Shown piece by piece: positions 52,140 through 59,795 of a stretch of DNA of 64,000 nucleotides. Origin of the DNA: an uncultured Bacilli bacterium. Its GTDB lineage: Bacteria; Bacillota_I; Bacilli_A; RF39; UBA660. The notes below the pieces were generated by a model, which ran no database searches, had not been told where the DNA came from, and was given only the letters and a program-made list of their open reading frames with translations. Positions within the stretch are counted from its first letter, which is position 1, and every line of letters starts with the position of its first letter. Made by a program: the position numbers and the translations under genes. Location of the stretch: contig CAKOQQ010000007.1 in NCBI GenBank assembly GCA_934101425.1, positions 13,564 through 77,563 on the forward strand, written 5' to 3'.

Positions 52140-55100
52140 CTATTCAACTCCTTCCAAATCGATATCACTATCATCAATATCATCTAATGAATCATAACCA
52201 TCGTCAAATTCTTCTTCTTCTAAATCATCTTCTTCTGGTTCTTCAACTGGTTCAGGTATACTTTCTTTTGCTTTATCTAATTCTTCTTGTGATAAGAAAG
52301 AATCTTTTTCATTTTCTTCTAAATCTTTAAATTCAGCAAATTTACCATCTTCAGTTAATACTGTCATATCAAGTCCTAAAGCTTGGAATTCTTTTATTAA
52401 TACTCTAAAACTTTCTGGTATACCAGATGCTGGTATTTCATTTCCTTTAACGATAGCTTCATAAACTTTTACTCTACCTACAACATCATCTGATTTAGTA
52501 GTCATCATTTCTTGTAAAATGTGTGCAGCACCATATGCATATAATGCCCAAACTTCCATTTCCCCAAATCTTTGACCACCAAATTGTGCTTTACCACCTA
52601 GTGGTTGTTGTGTAACCATACTGTATGGTCCAGTACTTCTAGCATGTAATTTATCATCAACCATGTGATTTAATTTAATCATATACATGATACCAACTGA
52701 TGCTCTATTATCAAATGGTTCACCAGTTCTACCATCATATAATTGCATTTTACCATCTTCACTTAACCCAGCTTCTTTTAGTGAATCAATAATTTCACTT
52801 CTTGTAGCTCCGGCAAATACTGGAGTTGCAACTTTAATATTTAATGCTTTAGCAGCAGCACCTAAGTGCATTTCTAGGATTTGTCCAATGTTCATACGAG
52901 ATGGTACCCCAAGTGGGTTTAATAAGATATCTACAGGCTCACCATTTTCCATGTATGGCATATCTTCACTAGGTAATATAAGTGAAATAACCCCTTTATT
53001 ACCATGACGTCCAGCCATCTTATCCCCTACAGATATTTTTCTCTTTTGAGCTATATAAACTCTTACAATTTTTGATACACCAGCTGGAAGTTCATCAGAA
53101 TCTTCTTTAGTGAAGATTTTAACATCATGAACAATTCCTTCTCCACCATGTGGAACTCTAAGTGATGTATCTCTTACTTCTCTTGTTTTTTCTCCAAATA
53201 TTGCATGTAATAATTTTTCTTCTGAAGTAAGTTCAGCTACTCCTTTAGGAGTTACTTTACCAACTAATATATCATCATCTTTTACTTCAGTACCAATTCT
53301 TACAATACCATTTTCATCTAAGTTCTTACGAGCTTCTTCACCAACATTTGGAATATCTCTTGTAAATTCTTCTGGTCCTAATTTAGTGTCACGACATTCA
53401 ATTTGATAATCTTCAATATGAATTGATGTATAAACATCATCTCTTACTAATCTTTCATTTAAGATAACAGCATCTTCATAGTTATAACCATTAAAGTTCA
53501 TGAATGCTACTGTAACATTTCTACCAAGTGCCATTTCACCATTTTGTGTACTAGGTCCATCAGCTATAACTTGTCCAGATATTACTTTATCACCAACTCT
53601 TACAATTGGTACTTGATGATAACAAGTTCCAGCGTTACTTCTTTCATAACCAGTTAAGTAATATGTATCTGTTCCTTTTAAGTTTTTAACTATAATTTTT
53701 TTAGAATCAACATAATCTACTACTCCATCAGCTTTAGCCATTACAACTGCTCCAGAATCTTTTGCAGCAATAGCTTCAATACCAGTTCCAACTATAGGAG
53801 CTTCTGGTTTTAATAATGGGATAGCTTGTCTTTGCATGTTAGCACCCATAAGCGCTCTTTTACCATCATCGTGTTCCAAGAAAGGAATACAACTTGTTGT
53901 AATAGAAACTACTTGTTGTGCTGATACATCAGCAAAGTCTACTTTTTCTTTTTCAATAATGATATTTTCACCATAAAATCTTACAGGTACTCTATCATCT
54001 ATTATTTTATTATCATCATCTACTTTTACAGTAGCTTGTGATATGTAATGTTCTAATTCTTCATCAGCAGTCATATAAACTATTTCATCAGTAAGTTTAC
54101 AATCAACTACTTTTCTATATGGAGTCATAATAAATCCATATTCATTTACCTTAGCGAAACTAGCTAAAGATGTAATTAAACCGATATTTGGTCCTTCTGG
54201 TGATTCAATTGGACATAATCTACCATAGTGACTTACATTAACGTCACGAACTTCCATACCAGCTCTATCTCTAGATAATCCTCCAGGTCCTAGAGAAGAT
54301 AATCTTCTTTTATTTGCAAGTTCTGCTATTGGATTAACTTGATCCATGAATTGTGATAATTGACTTGAACCAAAGAATTCTTTCATAGCAGCAGTAAGAG
54401 GTCTAATATTAATAAGTGATTTAGGACTTACTTCCCCTACATCTTGAGTAGACATTCTATCTCTTATTACTCTTTCAATACGACTAATACCAATTCTAAA
54501 TTGGTTTTGTAGTAATTCTCCTACTTGTCTAACACGTCTATTAGATAAGTGGTCAATTTCATCATATGATCCAATACCATCTAATAAATTTAAATAGTAT
54601 GATACAGATGCATATACATCTGAAATAGTTAATCTCTTTTCAGTAATAGTTTGATCATTACCTATTACTTTAACTACTTTATTTTTATCATTTTTAGAAT
54701 ATACTTTTATAATTTGTACTTTATTATAACTATCAAGATCAGTATTAATAGTAGTTTCTACTACTCCGTATCCATCTTTTAAGATAGGTTTTAATATTTC
54801 CATATTTTCTTTTGTAAGTAATGTATCTTTAGGTAAAATAACTTCTTTACCAACTTTAATATCTTCTGCAAGAGTACAGTTATAAAGTCTTTCAGCTACA
54901 TTTAACTTTTTATTAAATTTGTATCTACCAACTTTAGCTAAATCATATCTAAATGAATCAAAGAATCTAGTGATTAATTGATTTTGTGCAGATTCTAATG
55001 TTGATGGTTCACCTGGTCTTAATTTACTATGAATATCAATTAATGATTCATCAGTATTCTTATTAACATCTTTTTCTATAGTTTTAACTAAACTATCATT

Positions 55101-55742
55101 TTCACCATATAAATCTAATATATCTTCATCATTAGAAAGTCCTAATGCTCTTAAAAGTGTAGTAACTGGAACTTTTCTAGTTCTATCAATTCTTACATAA
55201 ATAACATCACGAGCATCTGGTTCATATTCTAGCCAAGTACCTCTTGTAGGTATTATTTGTGATTTGATAATAGATTTACCATTTTTCTTATCTATTTCAC
55301 GACTGAAATAAACACTTGGTGATCTTACTAATTGAGAAACAATTACTCTTTCTGCCCCATTAATAATAAATGTTCCTGTTTCTGTCATAATAGGCATATC
55401 ACCTAAATAAACTTTTTGTTCTTTAACTTCTCCAGTTTCTTGATTAAAAAGTCTAGCTTCTACATTTAGTGGTGCTGCATATGTAGAATATCTTTCTTTG
55501 CATTCCTTGATTGAATGTCTTGGTTCATCTAATGAATATTCACCAAATTCTAATTTTAAGTTTCCTGTAAAGCTTTCAACAGGAAAAATATCATCAAATA
55601 CTTCTTTGATGCCTTCAGTAATAAATTCATTATATGATTTTTTTTGTATTTCTAGTAAGTCTTTTAATTCAATTGCATTGTCTGTTTTTGAGTAACTTCT
55701 TCTTACAGTGTAGTCCCCAAATTTTTTATTAGTATAAGCCAT
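52140..55742 (-). CDS. rpoB: DNA-directed RNA polymerase subunit beta
   Basis: 1200 residues. Typical blocks are all present: the rifampicin region with FGSSQLSQFMDQVNPIAEL and RRLSSLGPGGLSRDRAG, the ESPEGPNIGLI motif, and the C-terminal GGKAQFGGQRFGEMEVWALYAYG. The last 30 residues are strongly acidic (EEPEEDDLEEEEFDD), an extension seen in several Firmicutes. Usual rifampicin-contact residues appear unchanged by eye. It has its own promoter at 55803-55831 and a leader of about 55 bases. Confidence 0.98.
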   Translation of the reverse strand: MAYTNKKFGDYTVRRSYSKTDNAIELKDLLEIQKKSYNEFITEGIKEVFDDIFPVESFTGNLKLEFGEYSLDEPRHSIKECKERYSTYAAPLNVEARLFNQETGEVKEQKVYLGDMPIMTETGTFIINGAERVIVSQLVRSPSVYFSREIDKKNGKSIIKSQIIPTRGTWLEYEPDARDVIYVRIDRTRKVPVTTLLRALGLSNDEDILDLYGENDSLVKTIEKDVNKNTDESLIDIHSKLRPGEPSTLESAQNQLITRFFDSFRYDLAKVGRYKFNKKLNVAERLYNCTLAEDIKVGKEVILPKDTLLTKENMEILKPILKDGYGVVETTINTDLDSYNKVQIIKVYSKNDKNKVVKVIGNDQTITEKRLTISDVYASVSYYLNLLDGIGSYDEIDHLSNRRVRQVGELLQNQFRIGISRIERVIRDRMSTQDVGEVSPKSLINIRPLTAAMKEFFGSSQLSQFMDQVNPIAELANKRRLSSLGPGGLSRDRAGMEVRDVNVSHYGRLCPIESPEGPNIGLITSLASFAKVNEYGFIMTPYRKVVDCKLTDEIVYMTADEELEHYISQATVKVDDDNKIIDDRVPVRFYGENIIIEKEKVDFADVSAQQVVSITTSCIPFLEHDDGKRALMGANMQRQAIPLLKPEAPIVGTGIEAIAAKDSGAVVMAKADGVVDYVDSKKIIVKNLKGTDTYYLTGYERSNAGTCYHQVPIVRVGDKVISGQVIADGPSTQNGEMALGRNVTVAFMNFNGYNYEDAVILNERLVRDDVYTSIHIEDYQIECRDTKLGPEEFTRDIPNVGEEARKNLDENGIVRIGTEVKDDDILVGKVTPKGVAELTSEEKLLHAIFGEKTREVRDTSLRVPHGGEGIVHDVKIFTKEDSDELPAGVSKIVRVYIAQKRKISVGDKMAGRHGNKGVISLILPSEDMPYMENGEPVDILLNPLGVPSRMNIGQILEMHLGAAAKALNIKVATPVFAGATRSEIIDSLKEAGLSEDGKMQLYDGRTGEPFDNRASVGIMYMIKLNHMVDDKLHARSTGPYSMVTQQPLGGKAQFGGQRFGEMEVWALYAYGAAHILQEMMTTKSDDVVGRVKVYEAIVKGNEIPASGIPESFRVLIKEFQALGLDMTVLTEDGKFAEFKDLEENEKDSFLSQEELDKAKESIPEPVEEPEEDDLEEEEFDDGYDSLDDIDDSDIDLEGVE

Positions 55743-55802
55743 GTTTCACCCCAATTATTTAAATTTTTTTATACTATAAAAAGTATATGCCACCAACTTA
55801 TA

Positions 55803-55831
55803 ATTTTAACAAATAACTTACAAGTTGTCAA
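55803..55831 (-). promoter_or_regulatory. rpoBC promoter
   Basis: Reverse strand: TTGACA (55831-55826), 17-base spacer ending in TGT, TAAAAT (55808-55803), i.e. consensus -35 plus extended -10. It overlaps the end of the upstream methyltransferase gene. Confidence 0.8.
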
Positions 55832-56409
55832 CGAGATTTAAGTGAAATAATATAAAATCCTTTAACTTTATTTAATACTTCCACATTATAGTATTCTTCT
55901 AAATCTTTTATAATAGATTTTGCTCCTTGATCTTTATTTACAACAAAAATCATTTTACCATCACTTTTTAAATAATTTTTAGCATTTATTAAAATATCAT
56001 AAAGTATTTTTTTCCCTACCCTTATAGGTGGGTTGCTGATTATATAATCATATTTTTTATTTACATTTTCATATATATTGCTTTCAAATACATTTACTGT
56101 TACATTATTTAAATCAGCATTTTTAATAGCTAAATTAATACTTCTTTTATTTATGTCAACCATATCAACATATGTATCAAATGTTTTCTTTATAAAAATA
56201 CCGATAGGTCCGTATCCACAACCAAAATCTAGTACATCTCCAGAAACATCTTTTAAAGATTCTAATAATGCTCTTGTTCCAAAATCAAGACCTTTTTTTG
56301 AAAATACACCATTATCGGTATAAAAAGAAAATTTCGCATTATTTATTATAACATCATGCTTTTTTATTTCACTTTTTACTGTATCATCATTACTAAAATA
56401 ATAACTCAT
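55828..56409 (-). CDS. Class I SAM-dependent methyltransferase (YbxB/RsmC-like)
   Basis: 193 residues. Rossmann-type domain with the SAM loop DFGCGYGPIGI, the acidic VDINKRS after the second strand and the catalytic NPPIRVG (NPPF/I motif, typical for N2-guanine or N6-adenine methylation). The C-terminal half of RsmC-type proteins corresponds to its whole length. In Bacillus the homologue YbxB sits exactly here between rplL and rpoB and is thought to methylate 16S rRNA; the exact target is not proven. Confidence 0.9.
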   Translation of the reverse strand: MSYYFSNDDTVKSEIKKHDVIINNAKFSFYTDNGVFSKKGLDFGTRALLESLKDVSGDVLDFGCGYGPIGIFIKKTFDTYVDMVDINKRSINLAIKNADLNNVTVNVFESNIYENVNKKYDYIISNPPIRVGKKILYDILINAKNYLKSDGKMIFVVNKDQGAKSIIKDLEEYYNVEVLNKVKGFYIISLKSR

Positions 56410-56416
56410 ATAACCT

Positions 56417-56614
56417 CTATTTTGTTTTTACTAGTTTTTTAGTTTTATCTTTAACTCTCTTATATTCTTTATTTTCTTCTAAGCTGAAAGGTTCAGTATA
56501 CATTACATCCCTTGTAACTTTTAAATCTTTTACAAAAACATTAGAAAGCGATCCTACCAGTACAAAACTCATGGCAACTGCTAATGCTTTTTTACTAAAT
56601 CTAAAATTTCTCAT
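56417..56614 (-). CDS. Small exported or membrane protein, 65 residues
   Basis: ATG after GGGGG. A basic N-terminus (MRNFRFSKK) and a hydrophobic stretch (10-28, ALAVAMSFVLVGSLSNVFV) make a signal peptide or anchor, followed by about 37 polar residues rich in Lys, Glu and Val. No family is recognised. It is inserted between rplL and ybxB, where the usual gene order has nothing, and is 7 bases from the methyltransferase gene, so it must be co-transcribed with it. Confidence 0.65.
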   Translation of the reverse strand: MRNFRFSKKALAVAMSFVLVGSLSNVFVKDLKVTRDVMYTEPFSLEENKEYKRVKDKTKKLVKTK

Positions 56615-56639
56615 GCGTCCCCCAATCCAAGTTTTATAA

Positions 56640-56676
56640 ACACTTAAAGCCCATACTATAAATATAGTATAGGCTT
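56640..56676 (-). terminator. Hairpin after rplL (weak terminator)
   Basis: A 14-bp stem (56647-56660 with 56663-56676) including one G-U pair. The U-run after it on the reverse strand is short, so partial read-through into the next genes is likely. Confidence 0.5.
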
Positions 56677-56692
56677 AAAATTTTAAATAAAA

Positions 56693-57058
56693 TTATTTTA
56701 ATTCTACTGAAGCTCCAGCTTCTTCAAATTTAGCTTTCATTTCATTTGCTTCTTCTGATTTAACTTTTTCTTTAACAACTCCACCGTTATCAGCAATGTC
56801 TTTAGCTTCTTTTAATCCTAAACCAGTAATTTCTCTTACTAATTTAATAACAGCTATTTTATTAGCTCCAGCTGATGCTAATACAACATCTACTGTGCTT
56901 GGTCCTTCTTCAACTTGTGCAGCAGGAGCAGCAGCTACTGCTACAGCACTTGGATCAACACCAAATTCTTCTTTCATTGCATCTACTAATTCTTTAACTT
57001 CTAGAATTGTCATTTCTTTTAAACCATTTATAAATTCTTCTTTTGTAAATTTAGCCAT
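56693..57058 (-). CDS. rplL: Ribosomal protein L7/L12
   Basis: 121 residues from ATG 57058, preceded by GAAGGAGGAATTTAAA; the frame is open to 57076 but the first six codons overlap this ribosome binding site. N-terminal dimerisation domain (1-35), an Ala-rich hinge with AVAVAAAPAAQVEEG, and the C-terminal factor-binding domain with KIAVIKLVREITGLGLKEAK. It forms the mobile stalk that recruits translation GTPases. Second gene of the rplJL unit. Confidence 0.97.
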   Translation of the reverse strand: MAKFTKEEFINGLKEMTILEVKELVDAMKEEFGVDPSAVAVAAAPAAQVEEGPSTVDVVLASAGANKIAVIKLVREITGLGLKEAKDIADNGGVVKEKVKSEEANEMKAKFEEAGASVELK

Positions 57059-57075
57059 TTTAAATTCCTCCTTCA

Positions 57076-57567
57076 TTATTTTTCTAAATTTTCACTATAT
57101 AAATTTAATCCTATAGATAAGTCTCTTACAGTACCCATAAGTCCACTTGCTAACATAGTTAGTAATTCTTGTCTTGATGGTAATGTAGCTAACTTATTTA
57201 ATGTTTCGATAGCAGTTATGTCGCCATCTATGATACCAGCTTTAATTTCTAATGCTGGGTGCTTTTTAGCATATTCATATAAAACTTTTAATGGTGCAAT
57301 TGCATCCTTACTAAATGCTATTGCTTTAGGTCCATTAAAGTGTTCTTTTAAATCATAATTACAACTTGTTAATGCTCTATCAGCAAGTGTATTTTTATAA
57401 ACTTTAACTTCTGAATCATTATTTCTTAGATTTTTTCTAAGTTCAGTCATTTCATCAACAGTAAGTCCTCTGTATTCAAATAAAATGATTGAAGATGATT
57501 CTTTAACCTTTGAAGCAATTTCATTTACTACTTCTTTTTTTCTTTCAATAATCTTATTATTTGCCAT
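57076..57567 (-). CDS. rplJ: Ribosomal protein L10
   Basis: 163 residues. N-terminal rRNA-binding domain with KKEVVNEIASKVKESSSIILFEYRGL-type opening (first part IIERKKEVVNEIASK) and LRNNDSEVKVYKNTLADRA, then the C-terminal helix that carries L7/L12 dimers (ASGLMGTVRDLSIGLNLYSE). It overlaps the leading end of the open frame of rplL. Expression is governed by the L10 leader at 57589-57690 and the promoter at 57722-57750. Confidence 0.97.
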   Translation of the reverse strand: MANNKIIERKKEVVNEIASKVKESSSIILFEYRGLTVDEMTELRKNLRNNDSEVKVYKNTLADRALTSCNYDLKEHFNGPKAIAFSKDAIAPLKVLYEYAKKHPALEIKAGIIDGDITAIETLNKLATLPSRQELLTMLASGLMGTVRDLSIGLNLYSENLEK

Positions 57568-57588
57568 TTCACACCTCCCTAGGCTAAT

Positions 57589-57690
57589 GTACCAAATAAA
57601 AGCCTTACTAAAACAGTAAGGCCGAATAAACTTTATTATTAAGTTCCTCGGTAGGAAATATTAAGCTTTCGCTCCTACTGTCTATGGTAC
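57589..57690 (-). promoter_or_regulatory. L10 leader with intrinsic attenuator
   Basis: The leader is closed by GTACC (57589-57593) with GGTAC (57686-57690). It contains several conserved-looking stems, and at 57602-57622 a strong hairpin, GCCTTACTG-TTTT-AGTAAGGC on the messenger, followed by TTTTATTT (down to about 57594), i.e. an intrinsic terminator. This is the known L10-L12 autoregulatory arrangement in Firmicutes, where excess L10 complex favours the terminator. Confidence 0.85.
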
Positions 57691-57721
57691 TAAATTATTT
57701 AATTTTTCAAGAACAAATTGA

Positions 57722-57750
57722 TTATAACATACTTTTTATTAAATGTCAAA
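57722..57750 (-). promoter_or_regulatory. Consensus promoter of rplJL
   Basis: Reverse strand: TTGACA (57750-57745), 17-base spacer with TG at the extended -10 position, TATAAT (57727-57722). A perfect match; it overlaps the last codons of rplA. Confidence 0.88.
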
Positions 57751-58431
57751 AGAATTTAAATCAATTTTAATTCCAGGACCCATTGTAGATGAAACTGAAA
57801 TATTTTTAACATATTCACCTTTAACTACAGATGGTTTTGATTTGATAATTAAACTTACAAATGCTTGTAAATTTTCAACTAATTTAGCATCATCAAATGA
57901 TACTTTACCAATTGATACATGTACATTACCAAAACTATCAGTTCTGTATTCTACTTTACCTTTTTTAACTTCTAAAACTTCTTTAGCAGGATCAGTTGTA
58001 ACTGTTCCAGTTTTAGGGTTTGGCATTAAACCTTTAGGTCCTAATATTTTTCCTAATTTACCAAGTGCTGGCATCATTTCTGGAGTTGCTATAATTACAT
58101 CAAAATCGAACCAATTTTCTTTTTCCATTTTAGTAATTAAGTCCATATCTCCAACATATTCTGCACCAGCTTTTTTAGCTTGTTCAGCTTGAGTCTTAGT
58201 TAAAACTACTACTCTTTTAGTTTTACCAGTTCCATTAGGTAGAACTAGTGCACCTCTTAATTGTTGTTCAGCTTTTTTAGTATCTAAGTTTAATCTCATA
58301 GCAAGTTCAACTGAAGCATCAAAATTAGCTACGCTTGTTTCTTTAACTAATTTAATAGCTTCTTCTTTAGTATATAATTTAGATTTATCTACTAATTTAG
58401 CTGCTTCTAAATATTTCTTTCCTTTTTTCAT
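57739..58431 (-). CDS. rplA: Ribosomal protein L1
   Basis: 230 residues, normal length. Two-domain protein of the 23S L1 stalk, involved in release of E-site tRNA. The signature GKLGKILGPKGLMPNPKTGTV-type block is present (KILGPKGLMPNPKTGT). AAGGAGGG before the start lies beside a hairpin element (58445-58475) that could be the target of L1 autoregulation. rplK is 56 bases upstream. Confidence 0.97.
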   Translation of the reverse strand: MKKGKKYLEAAKLVDKSKLYTKEEAIKLVKETSVANFDASVELAMRLNLDTKKAEQQLRGALVLPNGTGKTKRVVVLTKTQAEQAKKAGAEYVGDMDLITKMEKENWFDFDVIIATPEMMPALGKLGKILGPKGLMPNPKTGTVTTDPAKEVLEVKKGKVEYRTDSFGNVHVSIGKVSFDDAKLVENLQAFVSLIIKSKPSVVKGEYVKNISVSSTMGPGIKIDLNSFDI

Positions 58432-58444
58432 TATTTTCCCTCCT

Positions 58445-58475
58445 TATGTGGTATAGCGGATTTTCCTTCCACATA
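58445..58475 (-). promoter_or_regulatory. Hairpin element before rplA, candidate L1 operator
   Basis: TATGTGG (58475-58469 on the reverse strand) pairs with CCACATA (58451-58445), directly before the AAGGAGGG of rplA; the loop region reads AAGGAAAATCCGCTATA. An upstream arm (58471-58488, ACATAGGT with ACCTATGT) can pair with the same bases, so two exclusive structures are possible. A similar element precedes rplK. Confidence 0.55.
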
Positions 58476-58487
58476 GGTAAACCTATG

Positions 58488-58913
58488 TTATTCTTCTACA
58501 GTAATTCCCATGTTTTTTGCTGTTCCTGTAACTATTTTAATAGCTTCTTCAACAGTATAGCAATTTAAATCAGGTAGTTTTATTGTAGCAATTTCTTTAA
58601 TTTGTTCTTTTGTTAAAGATCCAACAGTTTCTTTTGAACCTTTTTTGCTTCCACTCTTTACTTTAGCATATTTTTTAATTAAAAATGCTGCTGGTGGAGT
58701 TTTGATAACAAAATCAAATGATCTATCTTCAAATATTTTTATTTCTACTGGTAAAATATCACCCATTTTGTCCTTAGTTGCGTCATTGTACTTAGTACAA
58801 AATTCTTGTAGATTGATACCAGCAGGTCCTAATACAGTTCCAACTGGTGGAGCTGGTGTAGCTTTTCCTGCAGGAATTTGTAATTTAATCACTTTAGTTA
58901 CTTGTAATGCCAC
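58488..58913 (-). CDS. rplK: Ribosomal protein L11
   Basis: 141 residues from GTG 58913: the canonical L11 length; GGAGAG lies 8 bases before it. Another in-frame GTG at 58922 would overlap that site. The N-terminal domain has KLQIPAGKATPAPPVG and the C-terminal rRNA-binding domain has the KVKSGSKKGSKETVG region and the end KNMGITVEE. It binds the GTPase-associated centre and is needed for RelA-type stringent sensing. It follows nusG by 80 bases, which hold a hairpin element like that before rplA. Confidence 0.96.
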   Translation of the reverse strand: MALQVTKVIKLQIPAGKATPAPPVGTVLGPAGINLQEFCTKYNDATKDKMGDILPVEIKIFEDRSFDFVIKTPPAAFLIKKYAKVKSGSKKGSKETVGSLTKEQIKEIATIKLPDLNCYTVEEAIKIVTGTAKNMGITVEE

Positions 58914-58940
58914 GAAAAACACTCTCCTTCCTTTTTCGTT

Positions 58941-58969
58941 GTGGTAATAATAGCATCCGCGCTTCCCAC
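58941..58969 (-). promoter_or_regulatory. Hairpin element before rplK, candidate L1 operator
   Basis: Reverse strand: GTGG (58969-58966) ... GATGCTATTATTACCAC ends at 58941. GTGG/CCAC closes a stem as in the rplA element, with the shared CGCTAT/TGCTAT-ACCAC phrase. Confidence 0.5.
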
Positions 58970-58993
58970 TCTATATCAATATTATTTCTAATA

Positions 58994-59536
58994 TTAATAA
59001 TCTTTAGCTTTTTCAATATCAGTGAATTTTAACTCTACATTTGTTTCTTGTCCAAACAAGTCTAGTAATACTTCTAACACTTGATTTTCAAGATCTATCT
59101 TATCAACTTTTCCATACATATTTGCAAATGGTCCATTAATAACTTTAACTTTATCTCCTACATTTAAGTCATTACCAATTTCTAAACGACTTATACCCAT
59201 AGTACCAAGTATTTTATCTACTTCCATAGGTGTAAGAGGAAAAGGTTTAGCCCCTTTACCTGATGAACCGATAAATCCTGTTACCCCTGGTGTATTTCTT
59301 ACAATAAACCAAGCTTCATCAGTCATAACCATTTCTACTAATATGTATCCAGGAAACATCTTCTTAACTTTTTCTTTTTTAACGCCATCTTTTTCTTCAA
59401 TTACTTTTTGTTCTGGAACTACGACTCTATAAATATAGTCTTCCATTCCCATAGAACTTGCACGCATTTCTAATTTTTCTTTAACATTGTTTTCATGTCC
59501 AGAGTAAGTATTAACTACATACCATTCTTTTTCCAT
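58994..59536 (-). CDS. nusG: Transcription termination/antitermination protein NusG
   Basis: 180 residues. NGN domain (1-110) with WYVVNTYSGHENNVKEKL, the FPGYILVEM core and RNTPGVTGFIGS, then the KOW domain (about 125-175) with VGDKVKVINGPFANMYG. It binds the RNA polymerase clamp and affects pausing and termination. The start codon lies 3 bases after the secE stop, with only a weak ribosome binding site, so coupling with secE is expected. Confidence 0.96.
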   Translation of the reverse strand: MEKEWYVVNTYSGHENNVKEKLEMRASSMGMEDYIYRVVVPEQKVIEEKDGVKKEKVKKMFPGYILVEMVMTDEAWFIVRNTPGVTGFIGSSGKGAKPFPLTPMEVDKILGTMGISRLEIGNDLNVGDKVKVINGPFANMYGKVDKIDLENQVLEVLLDLFGQETNVELKFTDIEKAKDY

Positions 59537-59539
59537 AGA

Positions 59540-59713
59540 CTATAACCCCAACGCTAATGTGAAAATCCCATAAGATGCTGCAAAGAATAATGCAAATATT
59601 ACAATAAAAGATAATGTTGCAATTGAATAAGTAATCATTTCTTTTTTATTAGGCCATCTAACCTTTTTCATTTCCTTTTTAACTCCGTGAAGGAACTTTA
59701 AGATTTTTTTCAT
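59540..59713 (-). CDS. secE: Preprotein translocase subunit SecE
   Basis: 57 residues; too short to be found by size-limited searches. ATG at 59713 after AGGTGAAAAA. The start has a basic amphipathic helix with the family signature KKEMKKVRWPNKKEM (13-27), then one membrane segment (about 31-53, ATLSFIVIFALFFAASYGI). It is the single-helix Gram-positive form of SecE, clamping SecY. The position directly before nusG is the universal one. rpmG, often located before secE, is not present here. Confidence 0.93.
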   Translation of the reverse strand: MKKILKFLHGVKKEMKKVRWPNKKEMITYSIATLSFIVIFALFFAASYGIFTLALGL

Positions 59714-59766
59714 TTTTTCACCTTACCTAATTTCCAAAATAAAAACACTTTTTTGTGTCTACCAAA

Positions 59767-59795
59767 ATGGTATCACAGTTATTATTTTATGTCAA
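59767..59795 (-). promoter_or_regulatory. Promoter of secE-nusG with palindrome
   Basis: Reverse strand: TTGACA (59795-59790), 17-base spacer ending in TGA, TACCAT (59772-59767). The -10 overlaps the palindrome TACCA-AAA-TGGTA (59760-59772). A weak ACAC/GTGT hairpin with U-run follows at 59741-59758. Confidence 0.55.

Noticed and set aside
52100..52330. Plus-strand frame of 76 codons opposite the rpoB/rpoC junction
   Set aside because: It is the complement of the acidic rpoB tail, with Leu/His-rich low complexity and no ribosome binding site.
58645..58947. Plus-strand frame opposite rplK and similar frames opposite rplA, rpoB and nusG
   Set aside because: Mirror frames of conserved genes; no ribosome binding sites and no recognisable protein features.
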